A stretch of DNA of 5,282 nt from an uncultured Eubacteriales bacterium. GTDB lineage: Bacteria > Bacillota > Clostridia > Oscillospirales > Acutalibacteraceae. Below the pieces are notes generated by a model. It saw only the letters and a list, made by a program, of their open reading frames with translations, did no database searches and had not been told where the DNA came from. The stretch is taken from the NCBI GenBank assembly GCA_934667575.1, contig CAKUME010000096.1, forward strand, positions 1-5,282, given 5' to 3'. Made by a program: the position numbers and the translations under genes. Positions 5,030-5,282 of this stretch are shown piece after piece. The number at the start of each line of letters is the position of its first letter. The first letter of the stretch is position 1.

Positions 5030-5062
5030 CCGCCCGGTCAACCGGAGGCGGTTCTCTTTTTT
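5030..5062 (+). terminator. Rho-independent terminator-like hairpin, plus strand
   Basis: CCGCC (5030-5034) pairs with GGCGG (5047-5051), and CGG (5035-5037) with CCG (5042-5044), leaving a 4-nt loop and a two-base GA bulge. TTCTCTTTTTT (5052-5062) follows. The T tract is only on the plus side. No plus-strand gene is visible upstream in this region, so what it terminates is unclear. Confidence 0.55.
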
Positions 5063-5064
5063 CG

Positions 5065-5095
5065 GCCGGGCTGCGTCTGCATCGCTTGGCCCGGC
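5065..5095. repeat. 7-bp GC-rich inverted repeat
   Basis: GCCGGGC (5065-5071) and GCCCGGC (5089-5095) are exact inverted arms around a 17-nt loop, followed on the plus strand by ATTTTG. It directly follows the plus-strand terminator and might be a second, weaker terminator. Confidence 0.4.
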
Positions 5096-5124
5096 ATTTT
5101 GATGATGTGCTTCACTTTTTATTC

Positions 5125-5156
5125 TGCGGACGGCCGATGAGGCCGCCTCTGCCGCA
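5125..5156. repeat. Nested inverted repeat
   Basis: TGCGG (5125-5129) pairs with CCGCA (5152-5156), and CGGCC (5131-5135) with GGCCG (5141-5145), around a GATGA loop. There is no T tract on either side, so it is not a terminator. Its role is unknown, and chance pairing in GC-rich DNA is possible. Confidence 0.35.
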
Positions 5157-5282
5157 AATGGTCCCATTGGATTCCGATCTGCTGCAAACCCGCCGGGGGC
5201 AAACATCCGCATTCGGCGTGAGCCTGCTTTCATTCCGGGCATTTATGTTTCCATCCCGACCGTTGCGCACCGTGTTCTGGCT

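Larger units (their letters stand above)
4571..5282. other. Gene-free region upstream of parA with repeats and hairpins
   Basis: About 710 bp with no coding region I can support. Several frames stay open because the DNA is GC-rich, but their products are Arg/Pro/Ala-rich with no recognisable motif, and the duplicated element inside is out of phase between its copies. It holds the two-copy element (4630-4873), a long-loop hairpin (4902-4961), a minus-strand terminator (4961-5007), a plus-strand terminator (5030-5062), and further hairpins at 5065-5095 and 5125-5156. In many Firmicutes rsmG would sit just upstream of parA; nothing like its end is seen in the visible part. Confidence 0.6.

Noticed and set aside
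5112..5282. Minus-strand frame open from the right edge to a TGA at 5112-5114, about 56 codons
   Set aside because: The peptide (ending GGLIGRPQNKK) is rich in Arg, Asn and Cys, has no recognisable motif and does not resemble RsmG. A terminator does lie about 100 nt further on, so a real gene end cannot be fully excluded, but sequence evidence is too thin.
1..5282. CRISPR array, tRNA, rRNA, insertion sequence or prophage genes
   Set aside because: No regularly spaced repeats, cloverleaf, rRNA-like segment or transposase/integrase motif was seen on either strand.

Overview
The window looks like chromosomal DNA from a GC-rich member of the Clostridia, probably Oscillospiraceae/Ruminococcaceae-like. 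The evidence is a chromosomal-type Soj/Spo0J (ParA/ParB) pair with near-consensus parS sites, strong AGGAG-type ribosome binding sites, housekeeping promoters of the TTGnnn-17-TATAAT type, and Rho-independent terminators. The taxonomic placement is inference; no rRNA or other marker gene is present.

Left part (1-2003, plus strand): the C-terminal end of an unrecognised membrane protein with a Pro/Gln/Tyr-rich tail that contains a 42-bp tandem repeat, closed by a clean intrinsic terminator (411-446). A strong promoter (510-538) then drives an acyl-ACP thioesterase-like protein (576-1244). A Maf-family nucleotide pyrophosphatase (1404-2003) follows, probably on the same transcript.

Centre (2004-2704): about 700 bp with no credible gene, between convergent maf and parB. 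It holds a perfect 19-bp-arm palindrome built from DnaA-box-like sequences (TTTTCCACA), two looser inverted repeats of the same motif, a short AT-rich stretch, one good parS, one degenerate parS, and the parB terminator. It has the look of an origin or an origin-proximal DnaA-binding region, but this is not proven from sequence alone.

Right-centre (2705-4502, minus strand): a parA-parB operon with an extended -10 promoter. One parS sits in the 74-nt parA-parB spacer and another lies upstream of the parA promoter. ParA (ATPase), ParB (CTP-dependent clamp) and the parS sites together form the chromosome segregation/origin-positioning system.

Right end (4571-5282): about 700 bp with no gene I can support. 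It contains a diverged duplicated element of about 110 bp (4630-4742 and 4767-4873), then a run of hairpins, including a minus-strand terminator (4961-5007) and a plus-strand terminator (5030-5062). I found no clearly new enzymatic or defence system. The features most worth a second look are the DnaA-box palindrome, the parS cluster and the duplicated non-coding element.
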